DNA of 64,000 nucleotides from Planococcus plakortidis (GTDB lineage: Bacteria > Bacillota > Bacilli > Bacillales_A > Planococcaceae): the NCBI RefSeq assembly GCF_001687605.2, contig NZ_CP016539.2, positions 3,192,501 through 3,256,500 of the forward strand, in the 5' to 3' direction. This document shows positions 10,060-17,980 of this stretch, piece by piece. Made by a program: the position numbers and the translations under genes. Numbering within the stretch: position 1 is the first letter of the stretch; the number at the start of each line of letters is the position of its first letter. The notes under the pieces were generated by a model. The model had not been told where the DNA came from, made no database searches, and saw only the letters and a program-made list of their open reading frames with translations.

Positions 10060-11640
10060 TTAATTGGTTTTATACGTATTCCAGAAGCGCGGGCCGTACC
10101 ATTCGCTATAGTCGTGGATATCGGTTGTGCGCGCATTCAAGTTCGAGATGTTCGTCACTTTTTCAAACGGCAATTCTTCATAGAGCGTTTCGTTCAAGCC
10201 GGCGAGGATCTGCTGTCGCTCTTCCTCGGATTCCGCTTGTGCCCACTTGGCGATTTGCTCCTGCCATTTCTCACTGTTGTACCAGCCGCTGCTGTTCGAA
10301 TCCTGGCTCAACATGCCTGCCTGGTTCGGCGAGAAGAACGGGGACCATCCAACGACCACTAGATCCCAATTGGAAGCCTCTCCCCATTTCTCAAGGTATG
10401 TTGCCCATTCATAGGATTCCAGCTCGACCGCAAAGCCGGCTGCTTCAAGCTGCTGTTCAGCGATCTCGGCAATTTTCTTATAGTCGTTGGAATCGCTTGA
10501 GAAGATGATTTTGATCGGTTCGCCGTCGTAGCTGCTTTCTGCCAATAAGCGTTTCGCTTCCTCCACATCATAGGACAGGAAGCCGTCTGTGTTTTCTTCC
10601 GAATATAGTGCGGTTTGGTTCGGCGTGAACAAAGCGCCGTCCAATTCGTAAAATTCCTCGTTTCCGTATGTCGCTTTGGCAATTGCTTCTTTATCGAGCG
10701 CCGCGTTCAATGCCTGGCGCACTTGCAGGTCATCGAAAGGCGCTTCCGATTTATCCGGCGTCAACACTGTATAGCCGTTAGTGGCGGTGCCTGCTTCGAT
10801 ATTCGGCGTGCTTTCAATCACTTCGTACAAATCGAGCGGCACTTCATCGCCGAAATCGTAAAGCCCGGTTTTCAAGCCATTAACCACCACTTGAGGGTCT
10901 TTGACGATCTTGAAATGGACCGAATCCACATACGCTTTTTTCTCTCCCGTCAAACCGCTTGTCTCATCGGTTCTGGATGCATAGTCGTCGTATTTGGAAA
11001 GTACGATTTCATCGCCGCGCTTCCACGAATCAAACTGGAAAGGCCCGGTGCCGATATACTGGTCATGGTCGAGCGGCTTTTCGCCGGCCGCTTCAGCGAC
11101 CTCTTTCGGCAAGATGACGGCAGCCGATTTTGGGGCAGCCAAGTCGGAAAGTAAAGAGCTATAGGCTTTGTTCAATTGAATGGTTAACTGCAAACCGTCT
11201 GCTTCCACGGACTCAACGTGGTCGTTGGTGATCTTGCCGACAGATGACACTTTCAGCCAACGTTCGATGGACGCTTTGGCATCTTCTGCCGTTACTGGTT
11301 CCCCGTTATGGAAAGTTACGCCTTCACGCAAAGCAATCGTGTAGGTTTTTCCGTCTTCACTCACTTCATAATCTTCTGCGAGCAGCGGTGCCGCTTCAAA
11401 ATCCTGGTTCAAGGCAAACAAGCCTTCATAAATATGCCAGCCGATTTTGCGAGCGGCACTTTCCCCTGTATACATCCAATCGAGCGTGTTCGGATCTGCG
11501 CCGATCGCCACATTCAATTCTCCGCCTTCTACAGGTTCTGAAGCTGCGCCTGAATCTGATGGGCTTGCTTCACTGCCGGAACAACCGGCCAATCCGATAA
11601 GTGCAATTAACGTGATAACTAAAAAGATGATATTCTTCAC
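10060..11640 (-). CDS. Family 5 extracellular solute-binding lipoprotein (peptide ABC transporter)
   Basis: Lipid-anchored receptor of the peptide importer, 526 residues. The signal peptide ends in the lipobox LAGC (Cys20), followed by a Ser/Glu-rich linker. The SBP_bac_5 fold is recognisable from GGELNVAIGADPNTLDW, the WHIYEGLFALN segment and the late ARTTDIHDYSEWYGPRFWN. The start is GTG 11640 with AAGGAGG 6 bases upstream. It is the first large gene after a SAM-I riboswitch and a possible 31-residue ORF. Likely ligands are peptides or a sulfur compound; the riboswitch favours methionine-related cargo (inference). Confidence 0.93.
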   Translation of the reverse strand: MKNIIFLVITLIALIGLAGCSGSEASPSDSGAASEPVEGGELNVAIGADPNTLDWMYTGESAARKIGWHIYEGLFALNQDFEAAPLLAEDYEVSEDGKTYTIALREGVTFHNGEPVTAEDAKASIERWLKVSSVGKITNDHVESVEADGLQLTIQLNKAYSSLLSDLAAPKSAAVILPKEVAEAAGEKPLDHDQYIGTGPFQFDSWKRGDEIVLSKYDDYASRTDETSGLTGEKKAYVDSVHFKIVKDPQVVVNGLKTGLYDFGDEVPLDLYEVIESTPNIEAGTATNGYTVLTPDKSEAPFDDLQVRQALNAALDKEAIAKATYGNEEFYELDGALFTPNQTALYSEENTDGFLSYDVEEAKRLLAESSYDGEPIKIIFSSDSNDYKKIAEIAEQQLEAAGFAVELESYEWATYLEKWGEASNWDLVVVGWSPFFSPNQAGMLSQDSNSSGWYNSEKWQEQIAKWAQAESEEERQQILAGLNETLYEELPFEKVTNISNLNARTTDIHDYSEWYGPRFWNTYKTN

Positions 11641-11704
11641 GATGTTCCTCCTTATGATTTAAAAAATAATGATGCTTCGAGTATGTATGCAACTGCTTAA
11701 AAGC

Positions 11705-11800
11705 CTATCCAAGTTCCCAGATTTTCAATGAAGCGTCGAAGTGTTGATGCGCCAATCTGCCGCTCAAGCTCCGACGGGATTTCGAAAACCATTTGTCCAC
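11705..11800 (-). CDS. Possible 31-residue small protein or leader peptide
   Basis: A 32-codon frame opens with GTG at 11800 preceded by GAAGGAGG at 8-base spacing, as strong a ribosome site as any in the window. The product is basic at the N-terminus (MDKWFSKSRRSLSGR) and ends LKIWELG. It lies between the SAM riboswitch terminator and the solute-binding protein gene. I do not recognise it. It may be a small membrane-associated or regulatory peptide, or a remnant that kept its site. Confidence 0.45.
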   Translation of the reverse strand: MDKWFSKSRRSLSGRLAHQHFDASLKIWELG

Positions 11801-11861
11801 TGAAGGCACCTCCTTCGCTAAAAATAATTTATCTTACCTGTTTACTTGGTTTTAACGTAAT

Positions 11862-12022
11862 AAAAAAACCCCTTCTTCTTTTCGACAAGAAGAGGAGTGG
11901 TTTCATACGTTCGATCGCCTCTCTTATCTCTGTACTCGCGGTACAAGGAATTAGCACAGTGCCGCATTGCGGTCTGCTGCTTTGACGTCTCAGGGCCAGT
12001 CCCTCAGTCAATCTCGATAAGA
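11862..12022 (-). ncRNA. SAM-I riboswitch (S-box) with terminator, upstream of peptide ABC operon
   Basis: Read on the minus strand, the aptamer has the S-box landmarks in order: P1 5' strand CTTATC (12016-12021), GAGGGACTGGCCC, a CAGCAGACC variant of the CAGCAACC segment, GTGCTAATTCC, and P1 3' strand GATAAG (near 11923). A terminator stem (AACCACTCCTCTTCTT with its complement) and seven T follow at 11861-11915. High SAM should end transcription before the binding-protein gene. Confidence 0.95.
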
Positions 12023-12041
12023 TGATTAAATTGTAAAGTTC

Positions 12042-12070
12042 ATGTTACGGCCCTTGATCCAGCTTGTCAA
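12042..12070 (-). promoter_or_regulatory. Sigma-A promoter for the S-box peptide transporter operon
   Basis: On the minus strand TTGACA (12065-12070), a 17-base spacer, then TAACAT (12042-12047). It lies about 20 bases upstream of the riboswitch P1 helix. Confidence 0.85.
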
Positions 12071-12123
12071 CATTATTTTGAAGAAATTGAATTTATTTAC
12101 ATGACGTTGAAATTCGATTTGGT

Positions 12124-12891
12124 TTACGCTTGCCGTCCTGTCGGCAAAACACTCGACTGTTCGATCCATTCAATAGATTTGGCGACGATAAAATCCAATT
12201 CATGGTCCATGGAAGCGATGTGATAGGAATTATGGAGTTCGTGCTTGAACGCGTGTTCTGAACCGACCTTGCCGAGAATATAATCGGTGTTGGCTGGCGG
12301 TACGACATGATCTTCAAGCGACTGGAAACACACAACCGGGCAGTGGACTTCGCCGAGCTTTGCGCGGACAGCATCCATATAGCCGAGCAATTGCTGATAC
12401 GCTTTGACCGGCGCTTGCCCGTAAGTGATTTCCACCGCATCCGCTTTTTTGATATCGGGCGCATCTTCTGTGACGTAAGCATGGGCCGGGCGGCTGCGGT
12501 AAGTTTCAAATTGCGGGATGTCGATCGCCGGATTGATCAACGCGATGCCCTGGATTTCAGAATGGCGGCTGGCCAGATCCAAGCTCAAGGTGCCGCCCAT
12601 CGATTGCCCAATGACAAAGACCGATGTGCATGTTTGCTTGAGTTCTAAATAGGCCTGCTCGACACTCTGGAACCAGTCCTCATTAGAGAATGGTTGCAGG
12701 TCCTTGAAATGGGTGCCATGGCCCGGCAGCCGCGGACAGGAAACCGTATAGCCTTGCTTGCCGAGCGCTTCGCCTAATTCCCTGACGCTTTGCGGCGTGC
12801 CGAGAAACCCGTGGCACAATAGGATGCCGGTGCTGCCGCCTTTCAGAAAGAAGGCTTCTGCCCCTTGGATGACAGGATATTGTTCGTTCAT
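12124..12891 (-). CDS. Alpha/beta hydrolase, carboxylesterase/monoacylglycerol-lipase type
   Basis: Cytosolic esterase of the Est30-like family, 255 residues. The oxyanion segment is HGFLGTP near residue 27. The nucleophile Ser is in GQSMGG near 95. The Asp is in SLEDHVVPP near 190 and the His in NSYHIASMDH near 222. It likely hydrolyses short-chain esters; the natural substrate is unknown. ATG 12891 follows GAAGGAGG. A small hairpin (TTGCCG/CGGCAA, 12130-12147) overlaps the last codons and may help end transcription. It sits between two SAM-riboswitch operons but has its own promoter region with two strong dyads. Confidence 0.88.
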   Translation of the reverse strand: MNEQYPVIQGAEAFFLKGGSTGILLCHGFLGTPQSVRELGEALGKQGYTVSCPRLPGHGTHFKDLQPFSNEDWFQSVEQAYLELKQTCTSVFVIGQSMGGTLSLDLASRHSEIQGIALINPAIDIPQFETYRSRPAHAYVTEDAPDIKKADAVEITYGQAPVKAYQQLLGYMDAVRAKLGEVHCPVVCFQSLEDHVVPPANTDYILGKVGSEHAFKHELHNSYHIASMDHELDFIVAKSIEWIEQSSVLPTGRQA

Positions 12892-12939
12892 GCAATCCCT
12901 CCTTCAGCTGTTTAAAATCAGGAGGCCCACTAGCTGCCC

Positions 12940-12978
12940 CTAATGTGAAGTAGTGCGAAAAAAGCTTATTCACATTAG
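12940..12978 (-). promoter_or_regulatory. 10-bp perfect inverted repeat in the esterase leader
   Basis: CTAATGTGAA (12940-12949) and TTCACATTAG (12969-12978) are exact complements separated by 19 bases, between the likely promoter and the esterase start. It could be a widely spaced operator pair or an mRNA hairpin; no T-tract follows, so it is not an obvious terminator. Confidence 0.6.
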
Positions 12979-12987
12979 ACTATATTT

Positions 12988-13012
12988 AAAACCTACTTGT
13001 CAACTAGGTTTT
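12988..13012 (-). promoter_or_regulatory. 25-bp palindromic operator candidate over a TTGACA box
   Basis: AAAACCTA-N9-TAGGTTTT is a perfect 8-bp dyad. Its centre contains TTGACA on the minus strand, so a bound repressor would cover a -35 element of the esterase gene. No -10 box is convincing (best TCTAAT at 18-base spacing). Confidence 0.55.
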
Positions 13013-13054
13013 ATAAAATGAACGATCAACCACACCAGGCGCTCCCTTAATGCT

Positions 13055-14008
13055 TTAAACTTCCGAAGGCTTCCCTTGGCGCGCCCATGACGCAATCGCT
13101 GCAATATCAGCGGGCGTCGTGCTGCAACAGCCGCCAATGATGTCAGCTCCTGCTTCATGCCAGGCTTTCGAATTGGCTGAAAACGCACCAGCCGACGGTT
13201 CTTCGCTCCAGGTTTTGCTTACCGGGTCGTAAGTGGCGCCGGAATTCGGATAGACGATGACCGGTTTGGAAGATGCGCTTTTCACTTCCTGGATCAAGGA
13301 TCCGATAAATTGCGGCGCTGTGCAATTAATGCCGATCGCCGCCACTTGCGGCTGGACATCGAGCCAGTTCGCACAATCTGCAATCCGCTCCCCGTCGCTA
13401 ATATGGAACTCATCTTTCGCGCTGAACGTGAACCAGGCAGACACTTGCGGAAATTCTTCCAGCACGCTTACGATCGCTTTCGCTTCCACGAGGCATGGCA
13501 AAGTTTCACATGCTAACACATCCGCCCCTGCTTCGACCAGCACACGGATGCGCTCTCTGTGGAATGCAGCCAATTGCTCTTCGCCAATCGCATAGCCGCC
13601 GCGGTATTCAGACCCGTCCGATAAAAACGCACCGTACGGGCCGACAGAGGCCGCCACTAAAGGCTTCGGCCTATCCGAACGATCCGCTGCAGCGTCCCAA
13701 AACTCATCGCGTGCTTGCGTTGCCAGCTGGACAGATTTCGTGATCAACGCGATCGCTTGTGATTCTGTCAGCCCTCTTTCCCGGTAGCCTTCAATGGTCG
13801 CCTGGTAACTGGCCGTAATGGCACAGTCCGCTCCCGCTTCGAAATAATCCACATGCACTTTCTTGATCAACTCCGGATTTTCAATCAATATTTTCGCGGA
13901 CCATAAGGAATCATTCAAATTGCATCCGTAGTTCTCAAGCTCTGTCGCCATCGCCCCGTCCACAATCAGGACCGGGAACTCGTTCAATATCTGTTCAATC
14001 GGGTTCAT
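13055..14008 (-). CDS. mmuM: Homocysteine S-methyltransferase
   Basis: Makes methionine by moving a methyl group from S-methylmethionine (or SAM) to homocysteine. It has 317 residues and the zinc-binding cysteines: GINCT near 225 and GGCCST near 294. The N-terminal VDGAMATELE motif is also present. ATG 14008 follows GGAAGGAT. It lies 41 bases downstream of an amino-acid ABC ATPase gene in the same direction and so probably belongs to the S-box operon starting at 16.6 kb. This pairing suggests that the transporter supplies S-methylmethionine, methionine or a precursor. Confidence 0.93.
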   Translation of the reverse strand: MNPIEQILNEFPVLIVDGAMATELENYGCNLNDSLWSAKILIENPELIKKVHVDYFEAGADCAITASYQATIEGYRERGLTESQAIALITKSVQLATQARDEFWDAAADRSDRPKPLVAASVGPYGAFLSDGSEYRGGYAIGEEQLAAFHRERIRVLVEAGADVLACETLPCLVEAKAIVSVLEEFPQVSAWFTFSAKDEFHISDGERIADCANWLDVQPQVAAIGINCTAPQFIGSLIQEVKSASSKPVIVYPNSGATYDPVSKTWSEEPSAGAFSANSKAWHEAGADIIGGCCSTTPADIAAIASWARQGKPSEV

Positions 14009-14049
14009 TCCAAATCATCCTTCCGCTCTCAGTCGTTACACTTTATTTT

Positions 14050-14787
14050 TCAGCCTTGGACGGCTTTCCCTAAAAATTGCCTCGTTCTTTCGACGGCGGG
14101 CTTGGTGAAAATTTGCTCAGCCGTGCCTTGCTCGATAATGACGCCGTCTTCCATAAAGATGACGCGGTCTGAAATTTCCCGCGCGAAACTCAATTCATGG
14201 GTTACGATGAACATTGTTTTGCCGGTGTCCGCGACGCGGCGGATGGTGGCCAATACTTCATCGACCAGTTCCGGGTCCAGAGAAGACGTCGGTTCGTCGA
14301 ATAATAGCACTTCCGGGTCCAAAGCGAGCGCACGGGCGATGCCGACGCGCTGCTGCTGGCCGCCGGACAATTGCGCAGGGTAATGGCTCAGTTTATTCGA
14401 TAAGCCGACCTGCTCGAGCATCTCGATGCCTTTTTTGTCAGCGGCGTCTTTTTTCATCCGCTTGACGCTCGTCAACCCGACGGAGACATTTTGCAGCACC
14501 GTCAGATTCTTGAACAAATTATATTGCTGAAACACCATACCTGTGGCGGTCCGGAGCGCGAAGATTTCTTTTTTCTTAGCGGCCGCCGCATCCACCCGCT
14601 TGCCGCCGATTTCCACGATGCCGCTCGTTGGCTCTTCTAAAAAATTGATGCAGCGCAACAGCGTCGATTTCCCGGAACCGCTTGGCCCGAGAACCGCCAC
14701 CACTTCACCTTTCTCGACGCTTAAATCAATCCCTTTCAAAACATGCTGGCGGTCGTAATATTTATGCAAGTTCTCCAATTTGATCAT
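14050..14787 (-). CDS. Polar amino-acid ABC transporter ATP-binding protein
   Basis: ATPase of a PAAT-family importer, 245 residues. Walker A is GPSGSGKST, the Q-loop FQQYNLF, signature LSGGQQQR, Walker B VLLFDEPTSSLDPE, and the switch His VTHELSF. Its start overlaps the permease stop by one base. The sequence resembles the GlnQ/TcyC/TcyN group. The SAM riboswitch upstream and mmuM downstream favour a sulfur amino acid as cargo; cystine, methionine or S-methylmethionine are all possible. Confidence 0.92.
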   Translation of the reverse strand: MIKLENLHKYYDRQHVLKGIDLSVEKGEVVAVLGPSGSGKSTLLRCINFLEEPTSGIVEIGGKRVDAAAAKKKEIFALRTATGMVFQQYNLFKNLTVLQNVSVGLTSVKRMKKDAADKKGIEMLEQVGLSNKLSHYPAQLSGGQQQRVGIARALALDPEVLLFDEPTSSLDPELVDEVLATIRRVADTGKTMFIVTHELSFAREISDRVIFMEDGVIIEQGTAEQIFTKPAVERTRQFLGKAVQG

Positions 14788-15506
14788 CAGGCAATCCCTC
14801 TTTCATATCTGCGTGCACGTTTCTCGATCTTCACCAATAAGCGCTCGACGGCAATGCATAAGATCCAATAGACGATCGAGACGGCGATATACACTTCAAA
14901 GAACGCCAAGCCGCGGGAGCCGAGGATTTTTGCCTGCCCCATGATATCGATGACGCCGATGATAAACACGAGCGAAGTGTCTTTGATCGTGCTGATGAAC
15001 ATATTGCCGAGATTCGGGATCGCTACTGTCAAGGCCTGCGGGAAGACGATCTTCAGCATCATCTGCACAGGCGTCATGCCGATCGCTTTGGCGGCTTCGA
15101 ACTGCCCGCGGTCGACCGATTCGATCGCCGAACGGATCGTCTCGGATAAATACGCGCCCAAATTGATGGAAAAGGCCATCAAGGCATAGAATTCCGGAGC
15201 GATGCTATTGACGTCTGCCGACTGAAGCCATCCGTATTCACTCTGGAGAAAATAAATGATTTTCGGAATCCCGTAAAACACCAGGTAAATCTGCACCAAT
15301 AACGGCGTGCCCCGGATAAAGGAAATATAGATCGACGTGATGACACTGAGCACAGGCACTTTGTAGATTTTGATTAATGCCGCAGCCACACCGATGACCA
15401 GACTCAATAGCAGCGAGCCGACTGCTATGCCGATCGTGACCGGCAGCCTGGAAATAATGGCAGGAAAGCTCTCGATCAAGAAATTCAAGTCCAGTAAATT
15501 TTCCAT
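14787..15506 (-). CDS. Polar amino-acid ABC transporter permease
   Basis: Membrane subunit of the PAAT-type importer, 239 residues, with about five helices. The permease motif is complete: SFIRGTPLLVQIYLVFYG near residues 63-80, and the EAA loop EAAKAIGMTPVQMMLKIVFPQA near 138-160. GGAAGGAC precedes the ATG at 15506. It lies between the binding-protein and ATPase genes with no room for a promoter. Confidence 0.92.
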   Translation of the reverse strand: MENLLDLNFLIESFPAIISRLPVTIGIAVGSLLLSLVIGVAAALIKIYKVPVLSVITSIYISFIRGTPLLVQIYLVFYGIPKIIYFLQSEYGWLQSADVNSIAPEFYALMAFSINLGAYLSETIRSAIESVDRGQFEAAKAIGMTPVQMMLKIVFPQALTVAIPNLGNMFISTIKDTSLVFIIGVIDIMGQAKILGSRGLAFFEVYIAVSIVYWILCIAVERLLVKIEKRARRYERGIA

Positions 15507-15527
15507 TGTCTCTGTCCTTCCGTTAGC

Positions 15528-16340
15528 TTATTCAGGGATGTAGTCGCCGCCGGTCCATTTCTCGGACAGTTCGGACAAAGTGCCATTTTCTTTCAACTGT
15601 TTCAAGATCGGGTCGATCAAAGCTTTCAACTCTTCGCCTTTTTCTTCGTCTTTCAAGACGATGCCCATATCGTCATTGACCAAAGGCTGCCCGACAATTT
15701 CCACGCCGAGTTCATTCTTTTCCAGTACTGCGTTCATCATGATCGGGTCATTGACGTATGCGTCGACGCGGCCGTTCTGCACATCCTGCAGAATTTCCGA
15801 TGGGTTGCCGCTTTCACTGTATTTCAATTCGATCGGCTCATCGGCCGTCTCATTGTATTCCTCAAGCAATAAGGTATAGGAATCGCCTGCCAACGCCCCG
15901 ACCGCTTTGCCTTCCAAATCTTCAATCGTTTGAATATCTTCACGGCCTTCCTTCACTGCAATGACCGTTTCCGCTGCGAAATACGATTCATCGGTGAACA
16001 AATACTTTTCCTGGCGTTCCGGCGTTTTCGCTACTTGGTCAGCGATGGCCTGGATTTTATTCGACTCGAGTGCAAGGAACATGCTGTCCCACGGCACCGC
16101 GACGTATTCGAACGTATAGCCGTCCAATTGTTCATCGACGGCTTTCATCATGTCCACGTCATAGCCCGTCAATTGATTGGCGTCATCCGCAAAAGCGAAA
16201 GGCGGGTAATCATTTTGCGTCCCGACGCGGATCACTTGCTCTCCATCAGCATTTGCCGTCTCTTCCGATGAACAGCCGGCAAGTGTTCCGGCAAGACCTA
16301 CTAAACAGGCAGTTGCGAATACATAAGCGTTTCTTTTCAT
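15528..16340 (-). CDS. Amino-acid ABC transporter substrate-binding lipoprotein
   Basis: Receptor of the PAAT importer, 270 residues. The signal peptide ends in the lipobox LAGC (Cys near residue 23), followed by SBP_bac_3 features: YPPFAFADDANQLTGYDVDM, the conserved WDSMFLALESNKIQAIADQ, and DAYVNDPIMM. It is acidic overall, as expected outside the cell. First gene of an S-box operon (binding protein, permease, ATPase, mmuM). Ligand not determinable from sequence alone. Confidence 0.92.
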   Translation of the reverse strand: MKRNAYVFATACLVGLAGTLAGCSSEETANADGEQVIRVGTQNDYPPFAFADDANQLTGYDVDMMKAVDEQLDGYTFEYVAVPWDSMFLALESNKIQAIADQVAKTPERQEKYLFTDESYFAAETVIAVKEGREDIQTIEDLEGKAVGALAGDSYTLLLEEYNETADEPIELKYSESGNPSEILQDVQNGRVDAYVNDPIMMNAVLEKNELGVEIVGQPLVNDDMGIVLKDEEKGEELKALIDPILKQLKENGTLSELSEKWTGGDYIPE

Positions 16341-16427
16341 AATTCAAGCTCCTTTGGTTGTGTAATTTTTTTATGATAGGGCTGGACTTTCCGCCTTGTG
16401 TAGAGCGCCTGCCCTGCTTTTGGATGC

Positions 16428-16572
16428 AAAAAAGCCTCTTTCAATAGGAAAGAGGCTTCGACCAATTTCTTATCTCTCAGAATGAATACATCCTGCAGGA
16501 ATTAGCACCTCTCATGGATATGATGGTTGCTGGACGTCATAGGGCCTGTCCCTCGGTCTCTCTGGATAAGGT
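16428..16572 (-). ncRNA. SAM-I riboswitch (S-box) with terminator, upstream of amino-acid ABC/mmuM operon
   Basis: Minus strand: CTTATC (16565-16570), GAGGGACAGGCCC, canonical CAGCAACC, AGGTGCTAATTCCTGC and GATAAG (16469-16474). This matches the S-box consensus better than the 12-kb copy. The terminator AAGCCTCTTTC/GAAAGAGGCTT (16432-16458) with a T-run follows. SAM binding should switch the operon off. Confidence 0.97.
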
Positions 16573-16597
16573 ATTTAATTTATTTTGCATAATAACG

Positions 16598-16626
16598 ATA
16601 GTATTTGAGATGCCTGTTTCTGTCAA
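16598..16626 (-). promoter_or_regulatory. Sigma-A promoter for the S-box amino-acid transporter operon
   Basis: Minus strand TTGACA (16621-16626), 17-base spacer, TACTAT (16598-16603), about 28 bases upstream of the riboswitch. Confidence 0.85.
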
Positions 16627-16722
16627 ACACTTTTTGAAAAAACGACTATTTGTATAAAAATTCACGGCCGAATAGATCAGCCTTGCCACTTTTCCATGTT
16701 TGCCTTCTAATTGAGCGACCGT

Positions 16723-17448
16723 TCATGGCAACCCGCCCACACTCTCCAACAGCAAATAACTTCCTGTAAACAATAAGATGATATATGTGAAAACACGAAA
16801 AATTTGCTGGTTGATTTTCGTAAATAATAATTGCCCCAAGTATAGGCCTGCGGCGACAAGAGGAATAGCCCAAAGACTGGAGACCCAAACGGTTTTGTTT
16901 GTTCCCGCAAAACTCACTTGTATGATCAAGCTGGCCGAATAAATGAAGAGATAAAACGCCAATGTCGTACTCCGCAATGTCTCTTTATTCGTCTCCGTTC
17001 CCGAAAAATACAGCAGAATCGGCGGTCCCGGCATTCCGATGCTGGTCGTCAAGGAACCGGAAATTCCACCGACGAACAGATCCCGCTTATTGTTCCGAGT
17101 GATCCGGAACTTCAACATGAGCATAAAGGTCAGCAGCAAAACAAGAAGGCTGACAATGAGTTTCAAGCTATTCAAATCAATCGTCAAGAAGACCGCCATT
17201 CCAACAGGCAAGCCAAGTGAACTTCCGACAATGAACCTTTTCAAGACGCCGATATCAACATCTTTCCGAACCTTTGCAATCAATGCGAGCGAAATGAGCA
17301 AAGACAAGATCAAATTTATCTGTATGGCCTCAGCCGGCTCAAAGATCAACAAAAGAAATGGTGTCGCCAGAATGGAAAACCCGAAACCGGTGCTTGTCTG
17401 GAGAATTGAGGCAATCAGTATGATGATGATAAATGCGGCAAATTCCAT
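16723..17448 (-). CDS. TSUP (TauE/SafE) family membrane exporter
   Basis: Membrane protein of 241 residues with seven to eight hydrophobic helices. The TSUP pattern is present: QTSTGFGFSILATPFLLL near residues 17-34 and, in the second half, GGISGSLTTSIGMPGPPILLY near 127-147. The family exports sulfite, sulfoacetate or related anions; the direction and substrate here are unknown. Its place beside sulfur-regulated operons is suggestive, but it lies upstream of the riboswitch and is not under it. The ribosome site (GCAGGTG) is weak. Confidence 0.82.
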   Translation of the reverse strand: MEFAAFIIIILIASILQTSTGFGFSILATPFLLLIFEPAEAIQINLILSLLISLALIAKVRKDVDIGVLKRFIVGSSLGLPVGMAVFLTIDLNSLKLIVSLLVLLLTFMLMLKFRITRNNKRDLFVGGISGSLTTSIGMPGPPILLYFSGTETNKETLRSTTLAFYLFIYSASLIIQVSFAGTNKTVWVSSLWAIPLVAAGLYLGQLLFTKINQQIFRVFTYIILLFTGSYLLLESVGGLP

Positions 17449-17799
17449 AAAACACCTGCTTTCTCTGATAAAAGTTACCGCTCTTTAATTTTCCCATATT
17501 CATCTTAACATGCAGCTGGCTCGGTATATTATAGAGTCTGGAGATTCGATTGAACCCGCCAGGCCTCTTGAAACTGTCGATTCATAAGCTAATCAAATAC
17601 AAATTGTTTATATGTGCATCTCTTTTGCCTGGCACTCTATCAATTGGAAAGCTCCATTGAGAAACCAGCGTTTCTAGATGAAGTTTTTTCTATTTTGAAA
17701 TATTTGATAAATAATATTTTCACAATCTTAAGAGTTCACTCAGCTTAAGTGTTTTTGAGTGACGTTGCCCGATTTAGTGTTTTTTCTCTCTATATTTAG

Positions 17800-17813
17800 A
17801 GAAAACGTTTACA
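17800..17813. promoter_or_regulatory. CcpA cre-like site upstream of ahpC
   Basis: AGAAAACGTTTACA matches 13 of 14 positions of the cre consensus TGWAANCGNTNWCA, 14 bases before the ahpC -35 box. This is a pattern match only. Confidence 0.4.
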
Positions 17814-17827
17814 TATTAGGGTTCTCT

Positions 17828-17881
17828 TTGACAAAACTCCCGATTCATATGACAATGGAAATAGAATTAGAATCATTATAA
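17828..17881 (+). promoter_or_regulatory. ahpCF promoter with PerR box
   Basis: TTGACA at 17828-17833, a 17-base spacer and a weak -10 GACAAT at 17851-17856. The 15-mer TTAGAATCATTATAA at 17867-17881 matches 13 of 14 fixed positions of the PerR consensus and lies just past the expected start of transcription, so a bound repressor would block the promoter. The rest of 17449-17800 shows no gene. Confidence 0.8.
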
Positions 17882-17980
17882 TCAGATAACAATATTAATT
17901 GGAGCGAACTACTTCGATTAGTTTTTTTTGCGTTATCGATTATGGTCATTCTAAAAAAACATTCAGGAGGTAATTATTTT

